Shown here: positions 1 to 12,840 of the stretch, piece after piece
Layout of the letters: each line of letters begins with the position of its first letter
Numbering within the stretch: position 1 is the first letter of the stretch
NCBI GenBank assembly: GCA_032207245.1
Contig: CM063502.1
Coordinates: 68,463,616 to 68,527,615 of the forward strand
Length of the DNA stretch: 64,000 nucleotides
DNA from: Pardosa pseudoannulata
Lineage: Eukaryota > Arthropoda > Arachnida > Araneae > Lycosidae
Direction of reading: 5' to 3'
Made by a program: the position numbers and the translations under genes
Notes under the pieces: generated by a model
What the model was told of the DNA's origin: nothing
Databases searched by the model: none
The model's input: the letters and a program-made list of their open reading frames with translations, nothing else

Positions 1-594
1 AAACATAAAATCTATTAATTGTTTTAAAGTTCCTTTCAGTAATAGGAATCTAAAGATAAATATAAAGAATGTGTAGGGAAAAAATATGCTTTGTTTTATG
101 CCTCATACCATTTGTTTCGCAAGATAAGTAAGACTTACATAAATTTTTATTGTACAAGCATTTAATTAATTTTGAATCAGTCGTCGTTAGCCTTATAATA
201 TTGCCAAGAATTTGACAAGTGTTCATTGATGTTAATAACTAGTTTTCAAATATAAACTGGATTATCATGAGTGTAGTGTAAAAAATATGATCTCACATGT
301 TTAATAATTAGTTATCCGTTAATGCATATTAAATTCACGGCAGATAATCATTCAAGCACAAATTTTCTATCGAAACCCTTACTACTTTTATGCCACTTGT
401 TTGAGGATTGTTACGCATTCTTGTTTATTTACAAATCAAAACAGTTCATTATGCAAACATATGCGTTGCAATCTATGTAAAACAATTAATAGTGATGGTA
501 AAGCACGTTTATTTATCAATAATTCAACATACAAATAGCTAACTAAATTAATAAATATGTAAAAATGATTTGGAAGCTATTTTTTACTTTAGAT
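1..594. other. AT-rich unique DNA
   Basis: Non-coding AT-rich sequence in which I see no open frame of note, repeat or RNA motif. It ends at the 8-bp target duplication of the hAT-like element that follows. Confidence 0.5.
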
Positions 595-1578
595 CACGGG
601 TTTCTAACTAGCTCGTAGGCCGCATATGGCCCGCTAAAGCTTTTAGTACACAAAAAAAATATTTCATAGCTCTGTAAGCCTTTATGTTAAAAATCTGTAC
701 AGAACTTTACTTGCAGACTTATCCTTGCTTTATGTTCTGAAATTAATTAGCATTAACATCTGGTGGTGGAAATATGTTCATAGATTGATGCAGGTGACCA
801 TCCACAATTCTGCCTCTAAATTTTCTTTTTTAAATTTCCTCTTGATTACATCATTAATTTTGACTTTAGGTAATTTTTATCTCCTTGCCATTTGTCAATA
901 TTAATTCGAATAAACTGACGCTGTTGAGTGATCGTGTTCAAAATTTAATTGCTTGATACATAATTGCTTTTTGTCTATTATTTGCTTATTTTTAATTTCG
1001 CTCTCTGACGCAGTTGTAAAATATTGAGTGTTATAAGAACGTTAATTATTTTGTATTAACTATAAAAAAGCCATTCTTCTATTTTGATTTTCTTTTTTTT
1101 TCTCATGTTTATTTTTACATTTAAAGTGTACAAATAACCATAAGCTTCAGAATTAACCCTTAATTTGTCTAAGTCTGGCCGCTACACCGGACATGTATAT
1201 TTATAACTACTATATAACATAATTGTCAGTGTTCGCCACAGCGGACAATAATTATCTCAAAAATGGAAAAAGATATATTTTTTTTGTTTATTTTACAGAG
1301 ATCCTAATGTCTATACAGACATGGGAAAATAACAGAAATTAAAAAATATTTGAAAAAACATCTTGTCAAATTAAGGGTTAGAAAAGGGGTTTCCAAATTA
1401 TTTAATCAATTAAAATGACTGAGCTTTTGTTTATTAAACTATGTATATTATTTCATACTTATACGTATATGCAACTTGAAGAATTTTACGAAAATAAACC
1501 AATTATGTAAGTGCGGCCTTCAAACATGCGTAGGGTTTTAAATGTGGCCCTCAAACCTCTGCAAGCTGTAAACCCGTG
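595..1578. mobile_element. hAT-like non-autonomous DNA transposon
   Basis: The left end reads CACGGGTTTCTAACTAGC. The right end, reverse-complemented, reads CACGGGTTTACAGCTTGC, so the outer nine bases are identical and the similarity continues inward. Just inside both ends are GGCCGCATATGGCCCGC-type sequences (on the right, complements of GTGGCCCTC), which is typical of hAT ends. The flanks are 8-bp near-identical direct repeats, ctttagat (587-594) and ttttagat (1579-1586), matching the hAT target-duplication length. No transposase frame is present, so it must have been moved in trans. A piggyBac-type MITE (1157-1377) sits inside it and is therefore younger. The ends begin CA rather than the strict CAG, so the superfamily call is probable, not certain. 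Confidence 0.65.
1157..1377 (+). mobile_element. piggyBac-type MITE, copy 1 (nested)
   Basis: This 221-bp element starts CCCTTAATTTG and ends CAAATTAAGGG, a perfect 11-bp terminal inverted repeat. TTAA lies on its left (1153-1156) and TTAG, one mismatch, on its right (1378-1381). TTAA target sites and CCC...GGG ends are the piggyBac signature. A second copy lies in opposite orientation at 42568-42785, sharing the internal blocks around ACACCGGACATG and GTTCGCCACAG. It has no coding capacity. Confidence 0.85.
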
Positions 1579-1759
1579 TTTTAGATAGCAATCAATTATA
1601 AAGTAAGGGAAATCAAATTTTTAATAAACATTTCACAACAATGCAGGTTTTCCTAGAATATCACTAGAAATAAAGATGATTTTCTTGCCTTAATTTTATC
1701 CATCCTTTCGTCTTTGAAAGCTGCTAGTCAATTATTCAGAACCAGTAATTTCTCTCTGG

Positions 1760-1886
<127 letters not shown>

Positions 1887-1974
1887 CATGTCTAAAAAAG
1901 TTGTAGTTGGAAATTACGTGAGTTAAAAACGATTTTAAAAAGGGAACTCTTTTATAATAATAAAATAAATGAAA

Positions 1975-2222
1975 AAGACCCACGCCGGCTTAAGCTTTGA
2001 GGATAATCCGGTCAGGCGGAAGCATTTTGGACTAATTTGATGAGCTTACAAACAGATAAGATCAGTCAGCGCGTGGACATGGAACTGTGAAAACATATTC
2101 CACTCTTAGCTCCGCCACGAGAAATGAAAATGGCTCAAGTTTCTCTCACATAGAACTATGAGTTAATAAAATTATTATTATCAAGAAGACTGTTTTCCAT
2201 TCGCCTTAACTCTGGATCACGA
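1975..2222. promoter_or_regulatory. GC-richer islet, possible regulatory DNA
   Basis: This segment between two TA tracts is visibly richer in G+C than its surroundings and has no sustained frame. It contains a GATA-type site within CAGATAAGATCAG (about 2053-2065) and a short TAATCC motif near 2008. Function is inferred only from composition and motif content. Confidence 0.2.
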
Positions 2223-2223
2223 C

Positions 2224-2640
<417 letters not shown>

Positions 2641-2647
2641 ATGTAGT

Positions 2648-2683
2648 TGGGCGTCACTTTATATATATATAAAGTGACGCCCA
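2648..2683. repeat. Perfect 36-bp palindrome
   Basis: The arms TGGGCGTCACTTTATATA and TATATAAAGTGACGCCCA are exact reverse complements with no spacer. It lies immediately after the third copy of the microsatellite cassette. It could be a cruciform-prone sequence or the fused ends of a small inverted-repeat element. There is no T-run to suggest a Pol III terminator. Confidence 0.9.
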
Positions 2684-2689
2684 TAATCA

Positions 2690-4580
2690 GCTTTAATTAC
2701 TATTTATTCTTCTTAGCTTAAACATCCCCAATTAAATAAGTGCAAGCTATAAACTGAAACTAAAATCCTCTTAATATCCATAGACAGCAGTCTATTAGCA
2801 TTTCTTCATGTAGAATAGCGTAATAGACATTGTAGTTTGCAGAATATCCTCAACAAGCGTTTATCCGAAAGTCATTGACTACAAATGAACAATTCAAATT
2901 CAACGACGTGTCACAGATAAAATCTGTCTGAACGTCTTTCGGGCATTGAAGTATTAGCAGGAATCTCTCCATCAAATGCGTGTGCACACTTATACGGTAG
3001 TCTTGAATATTCACTCATTCTTTAATTTATCTTACATCACTAAATATGTCACAAATGGTTTAAGGGGTGTCAGAGGTTTTAAATTGCTACATTGAAGTGT
3101 AAATGCGTTTGGATTTCCACTTCCATTAACTTAATGTATTGTTATTACAACTGAAAATTAACTTTTTTGCAGGTTTCCTGGATGTTTTCATCGTAAATAT
3201 TTTCATAACATAAATACTTTTGGTATTGAAGAAAAAATATGTAATATATTAATTGTTGAGACTTTTTCCGATGTTTTATTTGTTATCCTCAAAGCAATTC
3301 AAGTTCTAATGAAATTACAAACTTTACAGATAAGCTCATTTACCAGATAATCGAATTTATGCAAACTTTGTTGAAAAGTTTTGAATAATTGATAGAAAAT
3401 GTTAAATTATTGTACAATAGGATATTGCTGAATTTAATTTATACAAAAGAAAGAGGATGTACATAAATTTTGGTGTTAAAAATATTTACAATTTAGTACA
3501 ATACAGAAAAAAGAGAGAGGGGGGAAATGGAGTTTACATATTTGTTTTGTGAAAAATGAAAGGATAGAAGTCTGTTTTCCATTTCTTCGTTGACAAATTT
3601 TACAACTAGGAATTTTTCAAAATCATTTATTCATCAGGTGTGCTTTTATCTTCTTGCTTCAAGTAATTGAATAATACCTCAACATGTACTAAATGCATCA
3701 CCGTGGTTAAATGTTTTATGAGTTGTAAGATTTTCCATTTGATTTTCAGGACCTAGCTTAAAATTTCCTTCTTATTCTGAACCATAAGCGACACGCGACA
3801 TAATCGTCGCGACATCGTCACATCGTAACATTCCAATTTAAAATCTTCCTTAATCCACCACTGCAACAGTGCTTCTTCCTCTCCATTTATAGAATACTCT
3901 AACTTTCTGAAATCTTATAAGGTTTTTCTCAACAAATCAGTACTTCCCAATTCTTCTATAAAAATCGTTGTTGAAAGATTTTTTAAGGGGAAGGGGACCG
4001 TCATGAATAATCTGCAACCCTTATAATCCGATCCCAAAATGTCCAGAGTGTTTTGGAATCTATATCTCGATCTGTAAGTCACGTTATATTAGTTTTTTTA
4101 AGTACAGTTTTATTTAATATTTAGGAAACTAATTGCAGAAAAATAACTACAATTTTTTCCGATCTTTTTCAACGTTTAAGAACCCTGGCGTATTTTAACT
4201 GTCACAAGCTGGAATTAAAAATTATTTTAGAAACATATATACATAGAACCTGAACTATGGTGTTAAATTTAGCACATTTCCTGGAGCCCCCACTTTCTCA
4301 GCAACCGATCTAGACAAAGTTGGGCCCAAGACATAGTGTTTATTTGCCCCCCCCCTACCTGATATTCAGTATAATGTCAGAAAAACTGTACAAATTATAA
4401 GAATGTTCTTTGGTTAAAGTTTTAAAAATTAGATGTAAAATTTTGATCTCCCAAATATCAGGTGCCCACAGCCATAGTCTAGTCGTCACATGCTTGAATC
4501 GGATCCTGCATTTTCGATGATTATGTATAATAATCTGAAATCACATATCCAGGTATTAAACAATCTATTAAAATATACTA
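2690..4580. other. AT-rich unique DNA, nothing recognised
   Basis: No ORF, tRNA-like box, tandem repeat or terminal inverted repeat was seen in this stretch. Minor runs of G or C (for example near 4350) are the only low-complexity features. Confidence 0.4.
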
Positions 4581-5210
4581 GTTCATTTAATTTTTTTTTT
4601 ATTATTATTTGGTGTAAATGCAGGAACGGAATATAATAGAAAAGAAATCCTGTATTTCTTAACCTTTCCCGTTATGACTGATCCTTGAGAGACAGACTCA
4701 GTTTTTTTTATAAGTATTTGAACCCTGAAATTTATACGTACTGCAGACATATTTCAAAACTACAAATATTTGTTAAATCTCTGATATTACCCAGGAATGG
4801 TGTTTCCGGATTTTTCAAAACAGAGAATATAATAGTTCAGATATAAGAAAATTTTTTTCACTTCATGTGATTAGGAGAAATTTCAGAAAAGAAATTTTGC
4901 AATTTTATTGAACCTAATCAATCAATCCTTTGGGAAATCATTCACTTGGGTACCTTTTATAAATTTCGGAAAATGACGAGAAATTCAAAGTATATGATAC
5001 TTAAGCAGCAGTTTAAGCCTTATTTCTTATCGGCGTCAGATTAAAAGGTATTTTTTGCCCCTTGCCCTCAATTTCTGCACTAACTTCAATTCACGGAAAT
5101 TTTAAGATAAGATACCCGTTCATTTAATTTTTTTCTATTATTATTCGGAGTTAATGCAGGAATGGAAAATAATAGAGAGAAAATAATTCATGCGGTTCTT
5201 AACCAGAAAC
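4581..5210. repeat. Diverged duplication, period about 537 bp
   Basis: A block starting GTTCATTTAATTTTTTT (4581) with the downstream words TTATTATT, AATGCAGGAA and TTCTTAACC recurs at 5118 with the same order and spacing. Only about 85 bp of each copy is readily alignable by eye, so the unit is old or only partly duplicated. Confidence 0.5.
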
Positions 5211-5694
5211 CAGTATTTAATCGAATTCGGAGCTTTTGTTAGAGCTGTAAGTTAGATGGATATAATAATAAGTTTAAGAAAATTCGGCCCCACTGGAATA
5301 TAATACTTTCCTTTATTAAGAATCACAGGATTTTATAGATTACACCTTTTATTTCAGTGATGTTCTTTAAAATTTTCATTGAGGGAAAGGAGGATGAAGA
5401 TTTAATCGCAAGTTAGACAAGCTAAGGTGAAATCCTTTCCAGTACTTTTGACTTACTGTAGTTGGGACGCAGATTATAATTAAATAGCATAAGCATTTAG
5501 TAAAAGCTTTTCTGGAGTATTTATCCCCCAACCTTTTTTTTATTTTTTTTTTATTTTTATTTTCTGAGGCACAATTTCAAGGTTGTGCCTCAAATGCTTA
5601 TAGACTATTAACAATACCTGGTGCAAATAGGAATGATTTTCAAAGTCACGAAACCTTTTCAGAGTTTTCCGATTTAGTCCAGTGGCACTTATTA

Positions 5695-6200
5695 TTATTT
5701 TTTTCATTCAATTATTTATGAATAGGGAGAATGAATTCGAACTTTCTTTTAATTTTACAGGATATTAAAATTGTAGATTAAAAAAAAAGTTTTAAGATAA
5801 AGAGGAATGACCTGTTCAATATGATGTTAAAAAGCGTTTTATAGAATTTATTTTGAAGAAGTACGCAGAAAATGTTATATAGAACGAATAAATTGCGCTG
5901 TTAACAATACTCGGTTTCGGATGGAATAATTTGTAAGTCACGAGATATTTTTAAATTTTTCTGATTTTTATCGGTCGTAATTATTATTTTTTATGTTAAA
6001 TATCATATGAATAGTATAAAGTATTTGAACCTACTTTCAATTTTAAAGATTATTTTTTTCAACCACAGATTAAGAGAGAGGAATGACCGGTTCTATATGA
6101 TGCTGATAAGTTTCATAAAATTTATTTTGACGAACGTACGTCGAAAATGTTATATTAGAAAGAATAAATTAAATTGTGAGCATTTAATGTCGGGGAGGAA
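5695..6200. repeat. Two-unit tandem array, period about 277 bp
   Basis: The words TATGAATAG, TTGAACCTACTTTC/TTCGAACTTTCTTT, GAGGAATGACC, TTTATTTTGA and AAAATGTTATAT occur in the same order at an offset of about 277 bp (for example GAGGAATGA at 5802 and 6079). An 86-codon frame beginning 6007 lies inside the second unit. It is not preserved in the first unit and is not considered a gene. Confidence 0.65.
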
Positions 6201-7550
6201 GGAGGAATCGATTAAAAACTGTAAAGGGTTTCGTGAACTCACTGAAAACTTTTCGGGAGTTCTGTAAACTAAAGAGTTGAGCCAATAGTGGTATATAAAA
6301 TAAATATTATTGAAGGCATGAATATAATAGTATCTATTAATCAAAGTTTAGAATTACAGTTTGTAATATTAAATTACATTTCACAGTGAAATACTCTACT
6401 CTTGAAAATTAAAAAAAAAAAATGATAATATGGTGTTTTGTGTTAAAGTTACAATGGTTTTGCACAAAGGTACGAGCGGTAAGACTATATACTGATGAAA
6501 AATGTAGAGGGTTCTTGAACTAAGGTTAGGGTAATAGTGATATAAACTGCATATTAGAACATGAATGATTTTTTTTTCACAATGTGGAGGCCATTGTCTT
6601 CATCTTAATACCTCGAGATTGTTGACCATTTTATTCCGGAAATACCGTACAGACGGTCAACATTATTCCTTATATAAGGAGAAAATACAAATATATCCAA
6701 GCTTATCCAAGAATTAAACTCAAGCCCATCGGGTGGAAGCGTAAAATACTAACCACTCTACAATGTAGACAACAAATTTATGAATATATTATATGCATTG
6801 AACAAAGGTTTTGAATTACACTTAAAATGTTAAATTATATTTAACACAGCAAAGTTCTATTCCTGTGAATAATAATAAAAAAAATTACACAGTGTTTTTA
6901 TTAAGGCTACAATGGTTTTACACGAAGGTGGGAATGGGATATACGAAACGAAAACGTAGAGGGTTCTGTGAAATCCTTCAAAACATTTGGGGGTTCCTTT
7001 ATATAAAGAGTTTAGAGACATTCTGATATAAGTTAAATATTAGCAAAGGTATGAATGTCATTGTACGTATTGAACAAAGGTGTAGAATTACAATTTCAAA
7101 CATTAAGCTACATTTTGCATTGCTATTTTCAGGGGTGAAAAAATGACTCTATGATGTTTTACATCAAGACTACGTTGGATTTGCTTTAAGATGAAAGAAT
7201 GTACTGAACTTTAATAAGTAGACTCTTAATTACATCTAGTTACTGTAGAGAGTTAAAACTGTAAAGGGTTCCATGAGTTTATTGCAAATACTTTGGATGC
7301 TTTGGGATCAAATGTGTTAGACAAATTCTGGTATAAATTAAATATTCACGAACGTATGAGAACACAATTGCATGACTTTAGCAAAGATTAAGAATTATAG
7401 TTTCAAATATTAAGTTACATGTTTTACTCTTTTGAGTACTTTTTTGAGTTAACTTATACTTAACTATTATACTCTTTGAGTAAATTATTATACTCTTTTA
7501 AGTAAAAATTAATGCTTTATATTAAGGCTACAGTGGACTTTCAGCTGCAT
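6201..7550. repeat. Degenerate tandem array, about four units
   Basis: Units are marked by GTAAAGGGTTTC/GTAGAGGGTTC near 6215, 6505, 6955 and 7260. Each is followed by a block with AATAGTGGTATA or TTCTGATATAAG, then TTAAATATTA, GTATGAATG and TTAGAATTACAGTTT. A trailing ATTAAGGCTACAATGG block follows most units. Spacings are uneven (about 290-450 bp), indicating internal deletions. No coding capacity. Confidence 0.65.
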
Positions 7551-8235
7551 GATGTAGCTGAAACTTAGGTTCAACTAAATGTGGTTGGATATAACTAAGT
7601 ATAACTAAGAATGAGGGAAAAAAGGTTTTTTTTTATTTTCATTGCCCTATATTGTATATAATTACTAACGCATTCAATACATTAGATTCTATTAATAACT
7701 GCTTCATCAAAACAAAAATTTTTGTACTTTATAAATATTTGAAATATTCCGAGTACATTTCTAATTCTTATAAATCTCAAATTTACCAGTTATTTACTTT
7801 ATACTGCATAAAATTAAGGTTTAATTAAATCGTTTCTGAACGCATATTCTGTCTATTTGTACTTACAAAGTTGTTAGAGATATTTTGTACAGGAAAAATG
7901 AATTATTTCCTTTTATTATTTGTTTGCGCTTAATATTTTCCAAAAATACGTATGATAGCATTTAAGATTTCTTCTAAAGCCTGAAAGATATTTTATTAAT
8001 GAGATTAGCAGCATTATGTGTAAAAGGATTGCCCAAATTTCCGATTAAGCTGCTTTTATTAATAACTTCTAAAACAACCAATATATATGACTCGGAAATG
8101 TTAACCGCTTCCACATAAATAAATTGCAAAAGAATTTTGAGGGTTTTGTGGGGGGAGGGGGGAATTATTGTTGAAACTTTACTATTCTTGAAAGTTTTAA
8201 TAAAGCGAAAACTTTCTATATCAGTTACACAGGAT
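7551..8235. other. AT-rich DNA with a spurious frame
   Basis: No repeat or motif was recognised. A 120-codon frame on the minus strand (7974-8336) runs into the tRNA-SINE unit downstream and shows no known domain. I regard it as chance. Confidence 0.4.
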
Positions 8236-8244
8236 CTGTAAGAG

Positions 8245-8510
8245 TTACACAGTGGATCAATGGCCGAATAGATAGTGCGCTGCTTTTCGATACCTGAGTT
8301 TGTGGGTCCGAATTCTGCTTCTTGGTTCGTATCCATTAAGAATCAGTTTTAAGCAGTAGTTTTTGGTCTAACTGTCAGACGAGATTGAATTGATAGGGCG
8401 CTGCCTTTCGGAACCGGAGTTTGCGGGTTCGAATCCCACTGTTCTCATTAGTAGTGTTTGTAGCCGTTAGAAATCGTCTTTAAACAGTAGGTAATGAGCT
8501 CTACTGTAGC
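8245..8510 (+). mobile_element. tRNA-derived SINE units in tandem
   Basis: Two head-to-tail tRNA-like units. Unit 1 contains GATCAATGGCCGAATAGATA (A-box-like) and GGGTCCGAATTC (degenerate B box). Unit 2 contains GATAGGGCGCTGCCTTTC and a near-perfect B box GGGTTCGAATCCCAC at about 8419-8433. Shared words GCGCTGC, GAGTTTG and TTTAAACAGTAG repeat at about 122 bp. The same family lies in antisense at 45610-45780. Folding as a functional tRNA is not supported, since the acceptor arm and anticodon loop are not intact. Confidence 0.75.
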
Positions 8511-10190
8511 AAAAAATTGATTGCGACTCTCCAAACTTTATTTGTCTATGTAAAACTTATAACGAAATGGTGTTTTCAGTTAAACGGCGAAAACAATTAT
8601 TTCATATTTTTGCGTTATTCTAAATACAACAACAGTAAAAAAAAAAAAAAAAAATCATAATTCTCTTCAAGTGTATTGGAAGAAATGACATTAAAATTTT
8701 AATGTTCTTATTACAAGCACTTTGAAAATCATTTATTAGCTAAATCGAGAAATATGCCGAAGGGTTAATACATAAGCACGACTATCATATCATGCACTAA
8801 GGTCAGTTCGAGTTTAAAAGCCAAAGAGAGAGAGTGCAGTCGATCTTACGTGCCAGAGCTGGGGGAGATTTGACTTAGAAGTACATATAATGGGAAACAT
8901 ATGAATTGGTCCGTTGACAGATATGTGTGCTAATTAATAAAGCTATAGCTAGAAAGGTTTGCGGACTGGGAAATTAGCGAATATATTGTACTGTTATGAA
9001 AGACAGATAATTAAATTAATCTATATATGTAAATTTGTGTCCATGCTATTGAGTACCTCTAGTAGCATTGATAAAATGAAATCTATGGGTTTAACCGGAG
9101 GCGGATTAAGACCAGTTGAGACCTCGGGAACATTCTGTCGATTATAGATTGATGAATATCATATCTAACTTTATATAAAATGCACAGAGTAAAAATAAGT
9201 TTTAAATACAAAAACTATTTTTTAAAAAATCACTTTTATTTAATAAGAAAAACGATGTATAATGCACTTAAAAGTAAAACTTTAGTTTGAGTTTTTGGCA
9301 ATGCCGATTGTAAATTGATGGCGATTTTAGTTTAAAATCTCTGTAATTGTTATCTCAAGTACGCTGAACAGCTTTTTACATTTATCAAACTGATTTTATT
9401 TTTGTTTTCTAAAATCTAATTTTTTATGTATTTTCCCCGAAATTCAACTTATGTGTAAAAATTCAGATCTTTAGCTAGTTACGAAGAGTAATAGTTAAAA
9501 ATTGATTTCAAAATATCACCTGATACACAAGTGAAGTTAATTAAGAGCGCTTGAAAATATGAAATTTAGTCAATTTTAAATATTACAGTTACTCTCATTA
9601 GTCATAACCAGTCATTTTAAATGCAATTGGATGCCATTTGTAAAAAACGAAACACTTCCTGATAAGAGATTTACTTGGTAATACACAGTACTGTTTAATG
9701 AAGTTTTATAATACATAAAATTATTTGTCGTGATATCAGTCGATGTACTTGCCGATAAAGTGAATTTACGTGTGGAGCTTGAAATATAAAATGCCAAAAT
9801 CATAAATAATTGCAGGTACTCGAAAATTCTGTCGGTTTCTATATAAAATTCCATAAACTAATTTAAACCGTTCCTAAAAAGGAGCGCTAGGGATTAATGG
9901 GTTAATCCACTTAAATAAATGAATCTGTGTTGAAGTATAGATATGCTTTCAGTAGTAAAAAATATTTTATTTTATTTGGCAAGGCATCTTTAAATGAAAT
10001 TCAGAAACACTAAACTTAATTAAATATTTTTTTTCAATTACAGTTTGCAAACTAGTGGTCAGTTAAGATAGTTAAAAGGTATGAAAGTAATACAATGAAG
10101 TAGGAAATTATGCTTCACAAAGTTGATAAATCTATCTTATAAACCTATTATTAGTATATATGGCTAGAAAAATAAATGAAGATGCCGATA
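8511..10190. other. AT-rich unique DNA
   Basis: It contains a poly-A run of about 17 at 8638-8654 and otherwise no recognisable repeat, RNA or coding feature. A 62-codon frame at 8959-9147 and an 80-codon minus frame at 9612-9854 have no recognisable features. Confidence 0.4.
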
Positions 10191-10194
10191 AACA

Positions 10195-11450
10195 TTAATT
10201 TTATAGTTGCTCCTGGTGCTAAAAACTGATATTGGAATTTAATAGAATGTCTACTTGCTTAGCTAATGACAAATATAGAATGGACTAGAACGCTATTGAA
10301 AATTTTTGGGATTTAATAGAACTGGCCATCTCTGTAAGTTGTTCTTCTATTTGAATTAAATTACATTTTAAGACTATATAATTTTTTTATTTTCAAACCC
10401 AGAAGTAGACACGATTGATACTAAAAATCGGTCTTCCAATTTTAAAAATTGACTTGATGTTTAGCTAGTATCAAATATAGACTGGACTTCAAAGCTATCT
10501 AGGCTTTTTTTCTTTTACTTAATAGTCCTTTCCACTTCGGTATAATGCTTTTCTCTTTAAATTAAGTAACATTGGATTCAAACAGAGAAGTCGACACGCT
10601 TTAATCTAAATGGATGCCCTTGGTACGAAATATAGGTCTTCCAATTTTAAAAATTGATGTTTAGCTAGTGTCAGTCAAATATAGACTAGACTTCAACGCT
10701 ATCTATTCTTTTTTTTTTTTTTTACTTAATAGACCTGACCACTTCGGTATGTTGTTTTTCTCTTTAAATTAAGTAAAATTTTAAGGCTTTGTACATTTGG
10801 ATTCAAACAGAGAAGTCGACACGCTTTAAACTAAATGGTTGCTCTTGGTACGAAAACTCGGTCTTCCAATTTTAAAAATTGATGTTTAGCTAGTGTCAAA
10901 TATATACTGGACTTCAACGCTATCTATGCTTTTTTTTACTTAATAGTCCTGGCCACTTCGGTATGATGCTTTTCTCTTTAAATTAAGTAGCATTGGATTC
11001 AAACAGAGAAGTCGACACGCTTTAATCTAAATGGTTGCCCTTGATACGAAAACTCGGTCTTCCAATTTTGAAAATTGATGTTTAGCTAGTGTCAGTCAAA
11101 TATAGACTAGACTTCAACGCTATCTATTCTTTTTTTTACTTAATAGACCTGGCCACTTCGGTATGTTGTTTTTCTCTTTAAATTAAATAAAATTTTAAGA
11201 CTTTGTACATTTGGATTCAAACAGAGAAGTCGACACGCTTTAATCTAAATGGTTACTCTTGGTGCGAAAAATCGGTCTTACAATTTTAAAGAATGTCTTG
11301 ATGCTTAGCTAGTGCCAAATATAGACTGAACTTAACGCTATCGAAATCTTTTTATGACTTGATAGTACCGGCTTTCTCGGTGTGCTGTTCTTTTCTTCAA
11401 ATTGAGTTACCTTTCAAAACTTTATACATTTGGATTCAAACCTAATCAAT
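10195..11450. repeat. Six-unit tandem array, period 196-225 bp
   Basis: The marker TTAGCTA(A/G) occurs at 10259, 10461, 10661, 10886, 11082 and 11305. Shared blocks are AGAAGTCGACACGC, CGGTCTTCCAATTTT, TAGACT(A/G)GACTTCAACGC and CCACTTCGGTAT. The spacings 202, 200, 225, 196 and 223 alternate because some units carry an extra segment ending in TTTGTACATTTGG. The first and last units are the most diverged, as expected for an array homogenised in its interior. No coding frame. Confidence 0.93.
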
Positions 11451-11479
11451 AGGCAGTTCTATAGATTAGGTTTTAGCCC

Positions 11480-11900
11480 ATGTTGACCTCTTCTCCTAGG
11501 AATTGCTTCTCTTTGATCGGGAGAAAAAGAGAAAAAAAAAAGTCAAGCGGTGTAGGGGGGGGGGGCAGATGGAAGGAGAACGCGAAAGAGAGAGAGAGAG
11601 AGGACGAAATGAATTTTCAAATTGGAAATACCATTCGTGATCCCTTCTGTTTTCTAGGCAGCCGTTTTGCTGTAGAGGAGGTGGCACGATTTCCCCGCGA
11701 TCATTCATGTTAATAGAGGGTCTTAAATGTAGCTGAATCTTAGCATCGGAATGTATCGAATGACCGCATTCAAAATGGGATCGAACTTTTTCTGCGGATG
11801 CATTCGGCATTTTGATTATCTGCCGAGTAATAGATGATGATGAATTGAGCCATATCAGGCCTGCCAAATGCATCAGAATCTTATCTCACCCTGGAAGGCT
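11480..11900. promoter_or_regulatory. GC-richer islet, possible regulatory DNA
   Basis: This region is richer in G+C than its surroundings. It contains a TCF/LEF-like CTTTGATC (11511-11518), a poly-G run, a short (GA)n run and several GATT/GATG words. Frames of 77 and 125 codons overlap it on opposite strands without any recognised domain and are partly low-complexity. A regulatory role is inference. Confidence 0.25.
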
Positions 11901-12665
11901 AGGAAGAAAAACTACCTATACACACATAGGCGTTTGCTGAGACTTAATTCTTTTAAGAGTACCGGCAAATTAGAATAATTTTCTGAAAGAAGTATCCAAG
12001 ATATTGACCTCTTATGAAATCTAAAGACCTTGGTAGGAAAGTGATTCGTACTATTTAATTACACATTCTCCCATTTAGTGTATATTATTCAGGGTTTTCC
12101 AAATACTAAGTATTGAGGCAATTTTATTTTGAGAACTATAATAAGTCTTCACTTTGGAGACAGAATTTCTGCGAACTGCTTGCCCTCTTAGGTCACGTTA
12201 ACTTTTCACAGGAAATAGTTTGCTTGGTATATATTTACCTCATTTTTCATGCTGAATGAAGATGTATGTCTCACGGGTGTGAATTAGCATCATGAATTCA
12301 TTGTTAAGAATTTTAATATCTCTTCGTACGTGCAATTTAATTTCAGGTGTATTTTCTCACTTGAAAGTATTTTCCAGTAATAATATTAGATAATTTACGA
12401 CACAACCTTATTTGAGAAGAATTATGAATTTAAATTTTGAACATATCTTAAAATTTGTAGTACTCGAGAGAAAATAATTTTTATTTTTAATCCATCACAA
12501 TTTTCTCTTTTTAATAGAATTTTCCCTTTTATGTCTTCTTCTATTTTAGACTATTTTAGAAAGAAGGAATTTTTTTTGCAAATTTTCCCCTCCAGAGTTT
12601 TTGTCTTTTTTTTTCAATTGTTCATGAACTAATCCCCTTTTGATCTTGTTACATACTAAGATCTT
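11901..12665. other. AT-rich unique DNA
   Basis: No features were recognised between the GC-richer islet and the (TC)n(TA)n tract. Confidence 0.4.

Positions 12666-12840
<175 letters not shown>

Noticed and set aside
7974..8336. 120-codon minus-strand frame
   Set aside because: It starts within a tRNA-derived SINE unit and shows no conserved motif.
8386..8460. Possible functional tRNA gene
   Set aside because: The B box is good, but acceptor and anticodon arms do not pair properly and a related unit lies next to it, so a SINE is more likely.
8750..8775. GAAGGGTTAA as a possible piggyBac right end
   Set aside because: No matching TTAACCCTT left end was found within a reasonable distance.
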